NCBI RefSeq assembly: GCF_001886735.1 | Contig: NZ_CP018076.1 | Location: forward strand, 3,658,001 to 3,722,000 | Length of the DNA stretch: 64,000 nt | Direction of reading: 5' to 3' | Source: Sulfitobacter alexandrii | GTDB lineage: Bacteria > Pseudomonadota > Alphaproteobacteria > Rhodobacterales > Rhodobacteraceae | In this document: one piece after another, positions 35,299 through 44,938 of the stretch | Position numbering within the stretch: position 1 is the first letter of the stretch | How the letters are laid out: every line of letters starts with the position of its first letter | Program-made: the position numbers and the translations under genes | Notes under the pieces: generated by a model | Told to the model about the DNA's origin: nothing | The model's input: only the letters and a program-made list of their open reading frames with translations | Database searches by the model: none

Positions 35299-36514
35299 GA
35301 ACTATCTGAAATTTCTGCGCCTCAACTGGCTGTTTCTCCTCGCGGGCTTTCTGCTGACCTTTACCTCGTCGTATGGGCAAACGTACTTCATTTCCCTCTT
35401 CGCCGGCGAGATAAAGGCCGATTTCGGTCTCAGCGACGGGCAGTGGGGCGGCATCTATACCGTCGGAACGACCCTTTCGGCCGTCACGATGATCTGGGCC
35501 GGCGTTCTCACGGACCGCTTTCGGGTGAGGGTTCTGGCTCTTGGCGTGATGCTGGCGCTTGCGACGGCCTGCGTTCTGATGGCGCTCAACACGTCGTGGC
35601 TTCTCCTGATCTTTGTGATCTTTGCGCTGCGGCTGACGGGGCAGGGCATGATGTCCCAGCTCGGGGCGGTTGCGATGGTCCGCTGGTTCGAGGCTTCGCG
35701 CGGCAAGGCGCTGTCGCTTGCATCCATGGGGTTTGCGGTGGGCCAGGCCGTCCTGCCGGTGGTGTTCGTCGGTCTTTTCGCGGTGGCGGAGTGGCGCAGT
35801 CTGTGGGTGCTTGCAGGCGGTCTGATCGTCCTGACGATTCCGGTCATCCTTATCCTTCTCAGGCAGGAACGCACGCCGCAGTCCATGGCGGACGAGGCGC
35901 AGGTCGCGGGCATGAACGGCGTCCACTGGACCCGGGCACAAATGCTGAAGTCGGGTCTTTTCTTTCTCATGATCCCGATGATCGTAGGTCCGGCGGCCTG
36001 GGGAACTGCGCTGTTCTTCCAGCAGGTGCACCTGACCGAGGTGAAGGGATGGGAACTGGTCGCCTTCGTCGCGCTGATGCCGATCTACACCCTCAGTTCC
36101 GTGGGGGCGACCTTTGCCTCCGGCTGGGCCATCGACCGTTTCGGCGTCAGCCGGATCGTGCCCATCCAGATGTTGCCATTTGCCGTGTCCTTTGCCGTTC
36201 TCGCTTTTGCGGACACAATCTTTGCCGCGGGCATCGGGCTGGTCATTTTCGGGCTGGGGCAGGGCATGCAGAGCACGGCCACGTCCACCTTCTGGGCGGA
36301 GTACTATGGCACCAGATACATCGGATCGATCAAGTCGGTCGCGGCCGCATTGATGGTATTTGGATCTGCAATCGGGCCCGGCATCACGGGACTGCTGATA
36401 GACTTGGGCATCAGCTTTCCAGAGCAGATGCTGCCGATCTCGCTCTACTACCTGATCGCAGCCGGGATGGCGACATACGGGATCATCCGGTATTTTCCCA
36501 CGCTGCGCCGCTAG
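35297..36514 (+). CDS. Major facilitator superfamily transporter
   Basis: 405 aa with about 12 membrane helices. The N-terminal half has GQWGGIYTVGTTLSAVTMIWAGVLTDRFRVRVLAL, which holds the MFS loop 2-3 signature (GxLxDRFxxR), and RLTGQGMMSQLGAVAMVRWF. The C-terminal half has a second cytoplasmic loop, GWAIDRFGVSRIVP. No substrate-specific motif is recognised; it resembles the OFA or nitrate/NarK-like broad branches. It follows hslU by 48 bp, and its stop overlaps the convergent smr stop in a CTAG. Confidence 0.85.
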   Translation: MNYLKFLRLNWLFLLAGFLLTFTSSYGQTYFISLFAGEIKADFGLSDGQWGGIYTVGTTLSAVTMIWAGVLTDRFRVRVLALGVMLALATACVLMALNTSWLLLIFVIFALRLTGQGMMSQLGAVAMVRWFEASRGKALSLASMGFAVGQAVLPVVFVGLFAVAEWRSLWVLAGGLIVLTIPVILILLRQERTPQSMADEAQVAGMNGVHWTRAQMLKSGLFFLMIPMIVGPAAWGTALFFQQVHLTEVKGWELVAFVALMPIYTLSSVGATFASGWAIDRFGVSRIVPIQMLPFAVSFAVLAFADTIFAAGIGLVIFGLGQGMQSTATSTFWAEYYGTRYIGSIKSVAAALMVFGSAIGPGITGLLIDLGISFPEQMLPISLYYLIAAGMATYGIIRYFPTLRR

Positions 36515-37104
36515 CGTTGGCGCCTGAGATAGACGTAGTAGGCGCCGCCGCCGCCGTGGCTGATGTGAGCGGGAGAGACTTGCAGGACAAGGGCGGCCAA
36601 AGGCGGCGTTGCCAGCCACTGGGGCACCTGATGGCGAAGCACACCGTGGCGGACGGGGATCGGCCCGCCGTCGTCGCGCGCCTTGCCTTTGCCGGTAATG
36701 ACCAGAACCAACCTTTTTCCGCTGCGATGCGCCGACTGGATAAAGCGGTTGAGCGCGGGATGGGCCCGATCCAGTGTCATCCCGTGAAGGTCGATCCTGC
36801 CTTCGGGTCTGAGCTTGCCCCGCTTCATCCGTGCAAAGGACTTCTGGTCCATCTGGACTGCGGCGCTGCGAAACTGGTCCGAAAGGGAAGGGACGAGGTC
36901 GTGCGTGTTCCGCCGCGGTTTGGGTGCAGGTTTGCCCATCGCCGTTACGGTCGGCTTCCTGATCTCCGGTGGAACGGGGGCCGGCGGGTCGATTTCCGGC
37001 GTGAACAGCGACTTGAGGTCCAGCTTTTCCGTCCGGTCCGTGACCCTTCGCCACAGTTCGAGGTCGTCGTCGTTCAGCCGTGGTTTTCGTGCCGGACGTT
37101 TCAT
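36511..37104 (-). CDS. Smr-domain protein
   Basis: 197 aa. A basic, disordered N-terminal region (about 1-95) precedes the Smr domain with RIDLHGMTLDRAHPALNRFI (the DLHG motif), LVLVITGKGKA and the late SHGGGGAYYVYLRR. Smr domains nick branched or cruciform nucleic acids; stand-alone forms are common in Alphaproteobacteria and their physiological role is unsettled. It overlaps the mltA stop by 4 bp at its start (ATGA) and the MFS stop at its end. Confidence 0.9.
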   Translation of the reverse strand: MKRPARKPRLNDDDLELWRRVTDRTEKLDLKSLFTPEIDPPAPVPPEIRKPTVTAMGKPAPKPRRNTHDLVPSLSDQFRSAAVQMDQKSFARMKRGKLRPEGRIDLHGMTLDRAHPALNRFIQSAHRSGKRLVLVITGKGKARDDGGPIPVRHGVLRHQVPQWLATPPLAALVLQVSPAHISHGGGGAYYVYLRRQR

Positions 37105-38162
37105 ATCGCGCTTTCGGGCAGAAGCGCATAGGCGCGCTGGATCGGCATCAGCACCATCATGCGGCCCGGATCGCGCAACTTTCCCGCTTCCAGCCCCGCG
37201 CGGTCGCCGGTGCCAAAGAACACGTCGGCCCGCTGGGCACCCTTGATCGCACTTCCCGTATCCTGCGCGATCATCAGGCGGCGCAACGGCTTTTCACCGT
37301 CCTTCTCGATCCAGACCGGCGCGCCCAGTTTGACAAAGGAAGGATCGACCGCGATGGACCGCATTGCCGTGACGCTGCGGTTCATCGCCCCCAAGGGCCC
37401 CTTGTCGGCCGGGACTTCGCTGATTTCGCGGAAGAAAACGTAAGATGGATTGTGATACAGCAGCTCGCGCCCGTCCTCGGGATTGCGCCGGACCCAGTTC
37501 TTGATGACCTGTGCGCTCACCTGATGGGGCTGATAGACGCCGCGGCGGACCAGTTCGACCCCGATCGACTTGTAAGGGTGCCCGTTTGCACCGCGATAAC
37601 CCACGCGAACGTAGCGCCCATCCGGCAGACGGATGCGTCCGGACCCCTGGATCTGGAGAAAGAACAATTCGACGGGATCATCCACCCAGGCGATCTCGAG
37701 GCCCCGACCGGCGAGCACCTCGCCATCGAGAATTTCGCGGCGGGTCAGCCAGGGGTTCTGCGCCAGGGCTTCGTCCGGCATCTGGTAAACCGGATAGCGA
37801 AATCGGTCGGACCGGTAGAGATCGCCGTCAAGCTCAGGCTCGAAATAGCCCGTGAACAAGGCGTCCTGGCCATCTTCGATCAAAACGGGCCGGAAGAAGA
37901 GTTCGAAGAACTGGCGCGGATCGGGATCAGTCTGGGCAAACCTGCAAACCGCGGTCCAGTCGACCTCGTCCATGTCGCGGCACGTGTTCAGAAAGGTTTC
38001 CAACGCGGATGCATGGTCGTCGTTTTCCCAGCCGTCGAGCTGGTCGAAATCCATCACGGTATAGGTGACATCATTCGCAAAAGCGGCGGTCACCGCCGCG
38101 ACCCCCGCCCATGCCGAAACCAGAACCGCATGGATCAGCCGTCTGTGGAAACGAGCATCCAA
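37101..38162 (-). CDS. mltA: Murein transglycosylase A (MltA)
   Basis: 353 aa. It cleaves glycan strands of peptidoglycan with formation of 1,6-anhydroMurNAc. MltA and 3D-type beta-barrel motifs are clear: LFTGYFEPELDGDL, FFLQIQGSGRIRLPDG, VGYRGANGHPYKSIG, and the C-terminal LMIAQDTGSAIKGAQRADVFFGTG with the catalytic aspartate. The start is TTG 38162, giving RR..LIHAVLVSAWAG..AAFA as a signal peptide; the nearby ATG at 38158 is out of frame. The start lies 28 bp inside the upstream Tim44-like gene, so it is probably translated by coupling. Confidence 0.9.
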   Translation of the reverse strand: MDARFHRRLIHAVLVSAWAGVAAVTAAFANDVTYTVMDFDQLDGWENDDHASALETFLNTCRDMDEVDWTAVCRFAQTDPDPRQFFELFFRPVLIEDGQDALFTGYFEPELDGDLYRSDRFRYPVYQMPDEALAQNPWLTRREILDGEVLAGRGLEIAWVDDPVELFFLQIQGSGRIRLPDGRYVRVGYRGANGHPYKSIGVELVRRGVYQPHQVSAQVIKNWVRRNPEDGRELLYHNPSYVFFREISEVPADKGPLGAMNRSVTAMRSIAVDPSFVKLGAPVWIEKDGEKPLRRLMIAQDTGSAIKGAQRADVFFGTGDRAGLEAGKLRDPGRMMVLMPIQRAYALLPESAI

Positions 38163-38794
38163 TTCGGATCATCCGAGCCCATGATGCGCGCAAAGACCCA
38201 AGTGTCTTTCTGCCGCTTGATTTCCTTGGTGCTACCTTCGACGATGTCGCCTGCGGAGTCGCGGACAGCGGAGGTAAGTTCGGCGACGAACCGGATCGTA
38301 AGTTCGGCTTCGTTGGTGTCCTCGTCAAGTTTCGCGTCGACCAGTTCGGTTTCGCGAACGCCGATGAAATGCGCCTCGATGGTCAGGCCCTGGTCTTCGC
38401 GGGCGGCAACGCCGTCGACGAAACTCTCGTAGATTTCCTCGCTCAGGAACGGCTGGATCTGGGCCAGTTCACCCTTCTCGTATCCCATGACGATCATCTC
38501 GTAAGCGCCGCGCGCCCCGCTGAGGAAATCGCTGACACCAAAGGACGGTTCGATCCTTTTCATCCGTGCCAGCGCCTTGCCGGCATCGCTGTCTTCGGGC
38601 AGATGGTCCGCGATGTCGAGATCCGGCCCGCCTTCGATGACCTCCAGTGCGGGCCCGGTACGGCGTTGCGGCGACTGATCGGTTACCGGCGGCTTCTCAA
38701 AGCCCTCGCGTGTCCCCAGCACGTTTCTGAGCCGCAGGATCAGAAATACGGCAATCCCGGCCAAAACGAGAAGCTGTATCAAGGGTGAATTCAT
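38135..38794 (-). CDS. Tim44/TimA-domain protein
   Basis: 219 aa. One N-terminal membrane helix (about 4-22, PLIQLLVLAGIAVFLILR) is followed by a Tim44-like domain (about 75-219, with GVSDFLSGARGAYEMIVMGYEKG, LSEEIYESF and the closing DDPNWMLVSTDG). Bacterial relatives of the mitochondrial import motor subunit are inner-membrane proteins of unclear function, probably assisting membrane-protein biogenesis. ATG 38794 with AGAGG upstream is chosen over an earlier in-frame ATG at 38839. It is divergent from fxsA and coupled to mltA. Confidence 0.9.
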   Translation of the reverse strand: MNSPLIQLLVLAGIAVFLILRLRNVLGTREGFEKPPVTDQSPQRRTGPALEVIEGGPDLDIADHLPEDSDAGKALARMKRIEPSFGVSDFLSGARGAYEMIVMGYEKGELAQIQPFLSEEIYESFVDGVAAREDQGLTIEAHFIGVRETELVDAKLDEDTNEAELTIRFVAELTSAVRDSAGDIVEGSTKEIKRQKDTWVFARIMGSDDPNWMLVSTDG

Positions 38795-38898
38795 TGGAAC
38801 CTCTTGCGGGTGAAACATGGAAACACGACGGTTGAGCACTTATGTAGGTGCTTGACCGGGGCGAGTCCACTCTGCCTCCCAGATAAGGACCCTACCGT

Positions 38899-39402
38899 AT
38901 GTGGCTATTGATCGCATTCCTTGCCATTCCGCTGATCGAGATCACGCTTTTCATCCAGATCGGTGGTGCCATCGGCCTGGGCTGGACACTGGCGATCGTG
39001 GTGGTCACGGCCATCCTTGGCGCATCGCTCGCCCGGTCCCAAGGGGCAATCGCATTGGGCCAGTTGCGCAGTTCCTTCTCCGACATGCGTGATCCGACGG
39101 AGCCTTTGGCACATGGGGCCATGATCCTTTTCGCCGGGGCGCTGCTGCTGACACCGGGTTTCTTCACCGATGCGGTCGGTTTCTCCCTGCTGATCCCCGG
39201 TGTGCGGCGGGCCGCGTTCGAGTTCCTGCGCACGCGGATCAAAGTTCAGAGCTTTTCCTCGCATCCCGGCGCCGGGCCCGACCCGCGCCACTCTCCCCGG
39301 CACGGTCCCATGCGGGGCAGTGATGTGATCGAAGGCGAGTATCACGAGATCGACGAGACGGACCGCAAGTCAGGCAAGCCCTCGGGATGGACCCGGCACT
39401 AG
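38899..39402 (+). CDS. fxsA: FxsA-family inner-membrane protein
   Basis: 167 aa with three to four membrane helices in the first 100 residues (IAFLAIPLIEITLFIQIGGAIGLGWTLAIVVVTAILG, LFAGALLLTPGFFTDAVGFSLL) and a polar tail with a His- and Pro-rich stretch (about 120-140). The sequence LLLTPGFFTDAxG is the hallmark of FxsA/UPF0716. In E. coli FxsA relieves F-plasmid exclusion of phage T7; the native role is unknown. AAGGA precedes the ATG. It stands upstream of secB with a 69-bp gap. Confidence 0.9.
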   Translation: MWLLIAFLAIPLIEITLFIQIGGAIGLGWTLAIVVVTAILGASLARSQGAIALGQLRSSFSDMRDPTEPLAHGAMILFAGALLLTPGFFTDAVGFSLLIPGVRRAAFEFLRTRIKVQSFSSHPGAGPDPRHSPRHGPMRGSDVIEGEYHEIDETDRKSGKPSGWTRH

Positions 39403-39471
39403 CCAAGGCATTGAGCGCTGTCGCGCAACCTGATAAGCCCGACCGCAACCAACATCTGCGAGGAAAAACAA

Positions 39472-39957
39472 ATGGCCGAAGAGGCACCGAAACAACCGAC
39501 CGCGCCGTCGATGCGCGTACTGGGCCAGTTCATCCGGGACATGTCGTTCGAAAACATCATGGCTCAGAAGGGCGCGCCGACCGACGTCCAGCCCGACGTG
39601 CAGGTTCAGGTCAACCTTGATGCCAAGAAACGTCCGACCGAGCATCAGTTCGAAACGGCGATCAAGCTGAATGTCACGTCCAAGAACAAGGGCGGCGACC
39701 AGACGCTTTTCGTGCTGGAACTGGATTATGTCGGCATCTTCCACATCGAGAACGTGCCGGACGACCAGATCCATCCGTTCCTTCTGATCGAGTGCCCGCG
39801 CATGATCTTCCCGTTCCTGCGTCGGGTTGTCAGCGACATCACGCGCGACGGGGGTTTCCCGCCGCTGAACCTGGAAAACATCGACTTCATGTCGATGTAC
39901 CGCAACGAGGTCGCGCGCCGTCAGCAGGCGGAAACCCCGCCCAAGGCCGACGCCTAG
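39472..39957 (+). CDS. secB: Export chaperone SecB
   Basis: 161 aa tetrameric chaperone that holds pre-proteins unfolded for Sec[36 protein letters not shown], the [43 protein letters not shown] block and the acidic C-terminal tail are as in alphaproteobacterial SecB. GAGGAAA precedes the ATG. It is convergent with dnaQ, the two stops sharing CTAG. Confidence 0.95.
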   Translation: MAEEAPKQPTAPSMRVLGQFIRDMSFENIMAQKGAPTDVQPDVQVQVNLDAKKRPTEHQFETAIKLNVTSKNKGGDQTLFVLELDYVGIFHIENVPDDQIHPFLLIECPRMIFPFLRRVVSDITRDGGFPPLNLENIDFMSMYRNEVARRQQAETPPKADA

Positions 39958-40640
39958 ATCTGACGCCAGAGAACGTCGTCGCCCAGCTTGCCGATGAATT
40001 CGGCGTGGGCGGCGGCCTCGCGTTCGGACAGACGTGGATCAAGCGGGCGGGGACGGGGTTTCGGCACCCAGTCCGTGTGGGGTTCATCCGCAGTGCGTTG
40101 AGGTTGTGCCGACAAGGCAAAGTCGGGCTGCCGGCCCCCGATAAGCTCAAGATAGACTTCCGCGAGGATTTCGCTGTCGAGCAGCGCGCCGTGCAGCGTT
40201 CTCGATGAATTGTCGATGTTGAACCGTCGGCACAGGGCATCGAGCGAAGCCGGGGAACCGGGAAAGCGCTTCTTTGCTATCGCCAGGGTGTCGATTGCCT
40301 GTTCCCACGGAATCTGCGGGAGGTTCATCCATTTCAGTTCGGCATTGAGAAACTTGATGTCAAAGGCGGCGTTGTGAATGACAAGCTTGGCGTCACCGAT
40401 GAAATCGAGGAAAGCGCGGCCGATTTCGGCGAACTTGGGTTTGTCGCGCAGAAAGTCGTCACCAAGGCCGTGCACCTGGAAGGCTTCCTCAGGCATGCTG
40501 CGTTCGGGATTAATGTACTGGTGATAGGTCCGCCCGGTAGCTACATGACCCATCAGCTCCACCGCACCGATCTCGACGATACGGTCCCCGGTCTCGGGAT
40601 CGAACCCGGTGGTTTCGGTATCAAGCACGATCTCACGCAT
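39954..40640 (-). CDS. dnaQ: DNA polymerase III epsilon subunit DnaQ
   Basis: 228 aa proofreading 3'-5' exonuclease. Exo I is [24 protein letters not shown], Exo [16 protein letters not shown] and Exo IIIe [11 protein letters not shown]...[14 protein letters not shown]. The late part is a short clamp- or alpha-binding tail, normal for this class. It overlaps coaE by 8 bp and is the last gene of the leftward maf-aroE-coaE-dnaQ operon. Confidence 0.95.
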   Translation of the reverse strand: MREIVLDTETTGFDPETGDRIVEIGAVELMGHVATGRTYHQYINPERSMPEEAFQVHGLGDDFLRDKPKFAEIGRAFLDFIGDAKLVIHNAAFDIKFLNAELKWMNLPQIPWEQAIDTLAIAKKRFPGSPASLDALCRRFNIDNSSRTLHGALLDSEILAEVYLELIGGRQPDFALSAQPQRTADEPHTDWVPKPRPRPLDPRLSEREAAAHAEFIGKLGDDVLWRQI

Positions 40641-41223
40641 TGTTCAGCTCCTTCCGGATGGTCCTGACCACCTCCTGCACCTGCTGGCGGGCGTGTTCAA
40701 TGGTGTCCGTTTCGATCACGAAATCTGCAAGCGCCCGTTTTTCCTCTGCCGGCATCTGCTTGGCCCTGATGGCCTCGAACTGCTCGGGCGTCATCGTCCC
40801 CCGTGCCAGAACGCGCTCGCGCTGGGTGGTGTCGTCCGTGTAGACGCAGACTGTCGCGTCCACGCGGGCCTGTCCGCCGGTTTCGAAAAGCAGGGGGATG
40901 TCCATCACGACGATATCGGCATCGGCCTGCACGAGGAAATCCGCCCGGTCACGGCCGACCAGCGGATGCACGATACCCTCGATCGTCTTCAATGCGCCGG
41001 GATCGCGCGCGATGATCTGCTTGAGCACCTCGCGAGAGATTGCGCCGTCGCGGAGCGCTTCGGGAAATACAGCGGACAACGGGGCGACCGCCGCTCCGCC
41101 CACGTCATACAGGCGGTGCACGGCGGCGTCCGCATCCCAGACGGCGCAGCCTTCTGCCGCGAACATTCTTGCAGTGGTCGACTTGCCCATGCCGATCGAC
41201 CCGGTGAGACCCAGCGTGAACAT
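40633..41223 (-). CDS. coaE: Dephospho-CoA kinase CoaE
   Basis: 196 aa, the last step of coenzyme A synthesis. Walker [17 protein letters not shown], the [10 protein letters not shown] motif, [12 protein letters not shown] and [28 protein letters not shown] are diagnostic. It overlaps dnaQ by 8 bp and aroE by 1 bp (ATGA-like junction at 41223), so it is cotranslated. Standard gene in this order near the alphaproteobacterial origin. Confidence 0.95.
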   Translation of the reverse strand: MFTLGLTGSIGMGKSTTARMFAAEGCAVWDADAAVHRLYDVGGAAVAPLSAVFPEALRDGAISREVLKQIIARDPGALKTIEGIVHPLVGRDRADFLVQADADIVVMDIPLLFETGGQARVDATVCVYTDDTTQRERVLARGTMTPEQFEAIRAKQMPAEEKRALADFVIETDTIEHARQQVQEVVRTIRKELNNA

Positions 41224-42056
41224 CAGCGCAGCGCCGCCGCACGTGTGGCCCGGTCAACTTCGGGCCGTTTGCCGAACCAGCGCTCGAATCCCGGCACCGC
41301 CTGATGAAGCAGCATGCCCAATCCATCCACGGTAACGCATCCCATCTCCTCCGCCGTTTCCAGAAGGCGGGTCTTGAGTGGCGCATAGACAAGGTCTGTC
41401 ACCACGGTGCCCGGCTGCAAACCGTCGAGGGGCACACGCATCTCGCTTTTGCCGATCATTCCAAGCAATGTCGTGTTTACCACCAGATGCGCGTGATCCA
41501 GCATATTGCCTGCCTGAACCCAGTCATAGACACGAATCCGGCTGCCGAAATCGGTCTTGAGCTTGTCCGATCGAACTCTTGTGCGGTTCGACAGCAGGAT
41601 CTCGGGCACGCCCGCGTCAAGCAGCGACGCGATCACGGCACGGGCCGCGCCGCCTGCACCGAGGACTGCCGCAGGCCCCGAGCGCGGATCCCAGTTCGGC
41701 GCACCGTTTCTCAGATTCTCTATGAATCCATAGCCGTCGGTGTTGTCCGCGTGGATCTTGCCGTCCTTCCGGAAGATGAGCGTGTTTGCCGCACCGATCA
41801 GGATGGCCCGGTCTGTGACCAGGTCAGCAATGGACATGACCGCTTCCTTGTGCGGAATCGTGACATTCACCCCGACGAAACCCATGGCAGGAAGCGTGCG
41901 TATCACGGTTTCCAGATCCTGGGGGGCGACATCCATCGGAATATAGTATCCGGCCAGCCCGTAGGTCTTGAGCCAGTGCGCCTGCAATTGCGGGGACTTG
42001 GAATGTGCGATCGGCGATCCGATCACTCCCGCCAGCGGAATTTTCGGCAAGGTCAT
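41223..42056 (-). CDS. aroE: Shikimate dehydrogenase AroE
   Basis: 277 aa, reduces dehydroshikimate to shikimate with NADPH. The start [22 protein letters not shown] matches the family; longer in-frame codons lie inside maf. [11 protein letters not shown] (catalytic Lys), [21 protein letters not shown] and [15 protein letters not shown] are present. The start overlaps the maf stop by 4 bp. Confidence 0.95.
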   Translation of the reverse strand: MTLPKIPLAGVIGSPIAHSKSPQLQAHWLKTYGLAGYYIPMDVAPQDLETVIRTLPAMGFVGVNVTIPHKEAVMSIADLVTDRAILIGAANTLIFRKDGKIHADNTDGYGFIENLRNGAPNWDPRSGPAAVLGAGGAARAVIASLLDAGVPEILLSNRTRVRSDKLKTDFGSRIRVYDWVQAGNMLDHAHLVVNTTLLGMIGKSEMRVPLDGLQPGTVVTDLVYAPLKTRLLETAEEMGCVTVDGLGMLLHQAVPGFERWFGKRPEVDRATRAAALR

Positions 42057-42652
42057 GTGGCAAGGTCTCCGCGCAGGGCAAGGTAGTTGAGCATCTCCAG
42101 AAGTGGCATACCCAGAACGTGAAAGTAATCCCCTTCGATCGAGGTGAAAAGCCGCGCGCCTTCCTCTTCCAGCTTGTAGCACCCGACCGCGTGACGGATG
42201 CTGTTCCAGTTCCGGGAGACGTAGTCGCGCAGGTAGATGTCGGACAGATCGCGCATCCTCAGCCGTACCGTGCCGACATGACGCCATACCGGTTCACCGC
42301 TTTCATAAAGAACCGCGGCCGCATGAAGCGCGTGTCTGTCGCCCCGCAGGTTCGTGAGCTGGGAAATCGCGTCCGCTTCGCTCTCCGGCTTTGACATCAA
42401 GGTTCCCCGGTGATCCAGCACCTGATCGCACCCGATGACGAGCGCGCCCGGGTTTTTCTCGCTGATCCGGCGTGCTTTCATTTCCGCCAGTGCATCCGCG
42501 ATGTCCCTTGGCGGGGCACCTTCCGCGATGAGCGCGTTCTTGATCATTTCTTCGTCGATCCGCGCGACCTCCACCTTGTGAGCGACATTCACCTGCTGAA
42601 GCAGCTTGGTACGGATCGAAGACGCTGAGGCGAGGATGATCGGCAAAGACAT
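42053..42652 (-). CDS. maf: Maf/YceF-type nucleoside triphosphate pyrophosphatase
   Basis: 199 aa. Maf-like proteins hydrolyse non-canonical or methylated nucleoside triphosphates to monophosphates. [37 protein letters not shown] and [11 protein letters not shown] identify it. The substitutions near the active site are nearer the YceF subfamily, so substrate is not assigned. It is the first gene leftward of the putative origin, transcribed away from it. Confidence 0.9.
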   Translation of the reverse strand: MSLPIILASASSIRTKLLQQVNVAHKVEVARIDEEMIKNALIAEGAPPRDIADALAEMKARRISEKNPGALVIGCDQVLDHRGTLMSKPESEADAISQLTNLRGDRHALHAAAVLYESGEPVWRHVGTVRLRMRDLSDIYLRDYVSRNWNSIRHAVGCYKLEEEGARLFTSIEGDYFHVLGMPLLEMLNYLALRGDLAT

Positions 42653-43057
42653 GGGGATAAACCTGTGCAGGACGTTTAGGAAAAATTAGGGAAATATCCT
42701 CGGTAAGAACAGTCCCCTCCAACCATCCCCATTTCAGCGTTTTCTCGGGCAGATATGCCGCCGCGATCCACGGGTGGACAAGCAAAACTTTCGTCAGGGG
42801 AAGAATCGAATTACGCAAAAACTGTCCCGGCTGATATCCACATGTCAACTTGGATGCAGGGTCGCTTTTGCTGTGGTTTCAGCCCCGTTTTTCCTGCTTG
42901 ACGACAGGTTATGCACAGGGGTCGAAGGCCAGCTTCGCATTGTGGAAGGAACCCGGTAAAAGTTGCTAATCCACAGGATCCGGCGTCCCTACATACAACA
43001 TCATCTTTCTTCTTTTCTTTATTATTAATAGAAGGTCTCGGGTAACCGGAGCTGGAC
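42653..43057. other. Putative chromosomal replication origin oriC
   Basis: A 405-bp gene-free gap between divergent genes. It holds a perfect DnaA box TTATGCACA (42909-42917) and one-mismatch boxes at 42834-42842 (ATATCCACA), 42967-42975 (TAATCCACA) and, reversed, 42652-42660 (TGGGGATAA). Weaker two-mismatch boxes appear near 42664, 42773 and 42941. An AT-rich run (about 43000-43032) next to hemJ could be the unwinding element. One CcrM-type GAATC site is at 42803. Leftward and rightward genes point away from it, and parS sites lie 3-5 kb off. Confidence 0.72.
42909..42917 (+). promoter_or_regulatory. Perfect DnaA box in the putative oriC
   Basis: TTATGCACA fits the TTATNCACA consensus without mismatch. 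It is the central member of the box array described for 42653-43057. Confidence 0.75.
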
Positions 43058-43507
43058 ATGTCTGATCTTCTTGCCATCACCTATCCCTGGATCAAGGGCC
43101 TGCACATCATCTCGGTGATCTCATGGATGGCTGCCCTGTTCTATCTGCCCAGATTGTTTGTCCATCATACAGAGAAGGCAGGCATCAGCGGGGGAACCCA
43201 CGAGATTTTCACGCTGATGGAATACAAGCTTGCAACGGTCATCATGCGACCGGCCATGATCGCGACCTGGATTTTCGGTATCGCTCTGGTCTTCACGCCG
43301 GGTATCGTCGATTGGGGCGCCGTATGGCCGTACACCAAGGCAGCTGGCGTAATCGCCATGACCGGATTTCATGAATGGCTGATGGCGAGGATGCGAGATT
43401 TCGGGCAGGGGCGCAATTCACTGACCGGGCGCCAGTACCGCCTGATGAACGAGGTACCGACGGTTCTCATGATCCTGATCGTGTTCTCCGTGGTGGTGAA
43501 GTTCTGA
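43058..43507 (+). CDS. hemJ: Protoporphyrinogen oxidase HemJ
   Basis: 149 aa with four membrane helices, of the UPF0093/HemJ family that oxidises protoporphyrinogen IX in many alphaproteobacteria. Histidines in WIKGLHIISVISWMAALFYLPRLFVHH (helix 1) and arginine/lysine near IMRPAMIA are conserved, with KAAGVIAMTGFHEWL near the end of helix 3. GGAG precedes the ATG by 6 bp. In other members of the class it often sits near hemE and rho; here it is directly between the oriC gap and rho. Confidence 0.92.
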   Translation: MSDLLAITYPWIKGLHIISVISWMAALFYLPRLFVHHTEKAGISGGTHEIFTLMEYKLATVIMRPAMIATWIFGIALVFTPGIVDWGAVWPYTKAAGVIAMTGFHEWLMARMRDFGQGRNSLTGRQYRLMNEVPTVLMILIVFSVVVKF

Positions 43508-43512
43508 TCCGA

Positions 43513-43541
43513 TTGACTTGGCCCGCGCCGGCGCCTATATC
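43513..43541 (+). promoter_or_regulatory. Promoter of rho
   Basis: TTGACT (43513-43518), 17-bp spacer, TATATC (43536-43541): a near-consensus sigma-70 promoter just after the hemJ stop. It leaves a leader of roughly 90 nt before the rho ATG, long enough for the known kind of Rho self-attenuation. Confidence 0.7.
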
Positions 43542-43636
43542 AGGGCGACGCTCCGTCCGGGGTGATTGCCTAGCTTTGACATTTCAACGATGACCAGCCG
43601 TTGCGCCACAGGCGTCGATGCTGCACGGGATTTAAC

Positions 43637-44908
43637 ATGACAACCGACACACTGAACCTCGCCGACCTCAAGGCACAGACGCCCAAGAACCTGCTGGCCA
43701 TGGCCGAAGAGCTGGAGATCGAGAACGCATCCACCATGCGCAAGGGCGAGATGATGTTCCAGATCCTCCGGGAACGGGCAGACGAGGGATGGGAAATCTC
43801 GGGCGACGGTGTGCTCGAAGTTCTTCAGGACGGCTTTGGTTTCCTTCGCTCGCCTGAGGCGAACTATCTTCCCGGTCCTGACGACATCTATGTGTCGCCC
43901 GACATGATCCGCCAGTGGTCCCTGCGGACCGGGGACACCATCGAAGGTCTCATCAAGGCGCCGGACGACAACGAACGCTACTTTGCCCTGACCGAGGTCA
44001 CGAAGATCAATTTCGAGGAGCCCGAGAAAGCGCGGCACAAGGTGGCCTTCGAGAACCTCACACCGCTTTATCCCGACGAGCGGCTGACAATGGAAGTGGA
44101 CGATCCCACCATCAAGGACCGGTCGGCCAGGATCATCGACCTGGTATCGCCCATCGGCAAGGGCCAGCGGTCGTTGATCGTCGCTCCGCCCCGGACAGGC
44201 AAGACGGTGCTTCTTCAGAATATCGCGAACTCCATCGAGAAGAATCATCCGGAGTGCTATCTGATCGTTCTGCTGATTGATGAACGCCCCGAGGAAGTGA
44301 CCGACATGCAGAGGTCGGTCAAAGGTGAAGTCGTATCGTCGACGTTCGACGAACCTGCGACACGTCACGTCGCGGTGTCTGACATGGTCATCGAGAAGGC
44401 CAAAAGGCTTGTTGAGCACAAGCGAGATGTCGTCATCCTGCTGGATTCGATCACGCGACTGGGCCGGGCGTTCAACACCGTTGTGCCCTCTTCCGGGAAG
44501 GTGTTGACCGGCGGTGTGGATGCGAACGCGCTGCAACGGCCGAAACGCTTCTTCGGTGCGGCACGGAATATCGAGGAGGGCGGCAGCCTTACCATCATCG
44601 CGACAGCGCTGATCGACACCGGTAGCCGGATGGACGAGGTGATCTTTGAAGAATTCAAGGGTACGGGTAACTCGGAAATCGTGCTCGACCGCAAGATCGC
44701 GGACAAGCGCGTTTTCCCTGCCATCGATATCCTCAAGTCGGGCACCCGCAAGGAAGACCTGCTGGTCGACAAGACCGATCTGCAGAAAACCTTTGTTCTG
44801 CGGCGGATCCTGAACCCGATGGGTACAACGGATGCGATCGAGTTCCTGATCGGTAAACTGAAACAGACCAAGACGAATTCCGACTTCTTTGACTCGATGA
44901 ATACCTGA
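43637..44908 (+). CDS. rho: Transcription termination factor Rho
   Basis: 423 aa hexameric RNA helicase. The N-terminal RNA-binding OB domain has [30 protein letters not shown], then Walker [16 protein letters not shown], Walker [17 protein letters not shown], the Q-loop [21 protein letters not shown] and R-loop [10 protein letters not shown] with [12 protein letters not shown] 43637 ([12 protein letters not shown]) is the family start. It is followed 30 bp later by mnmE. Confidence 0.96.
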   Translation: MTTDTLNLADLKAQTPKNLLAMAEELEIENASTMRKGEMMFQILRERADEGWEISGDGVLEVLQDGFGFLRSPEANYLPGPDDIYVSPDMIRQWSLRTGDTIEGLIKAPDDNERYFALTEVTKINFEEPEKARHKVAFENLTPLYPDERLTMEVDDPTIKDRSARIIDLVSPIGKGQRSLIVAPPRTGKTVLLQNIANSIEKNHPECYLIVLLIDERPEEVTDMQRSVKGEVVSSTFDEPATRHVAVSDMVIEKAKRLVEHKRDVVILLDSITRLGRAFNTVVPSSGKVLTGGVDANALQRPKRFFGAARNIEEGGSLTIIATALIDTGSRMDEVIFEEFKGTGNSEIVLDRKIADKRVFPAIDILKSGTRKEDLLVDKTDLQKTFVLRRILNPMGTTDAIEFLIGKLKQTKTNSDFFDSMNT

Positions 44909-44938
44909 TTTCCTTTATATATCAGTTGGTTAAAGAGA

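Noticed and set aside
33914..37129. 1071-codon minus-strand frame across hslU, the MFS gene and smr
   Set aside because: A shadow of GC-rich third positions opposite well-identified genes; composition is Arg/Gly/Asp rich with no domain.
35287..37131. 614-codon plus-strand frame overlapping the MFS gene and running into smr
   Set aside because: Wrong frame for the transporter; no membrane pattern and low-complexity composition.
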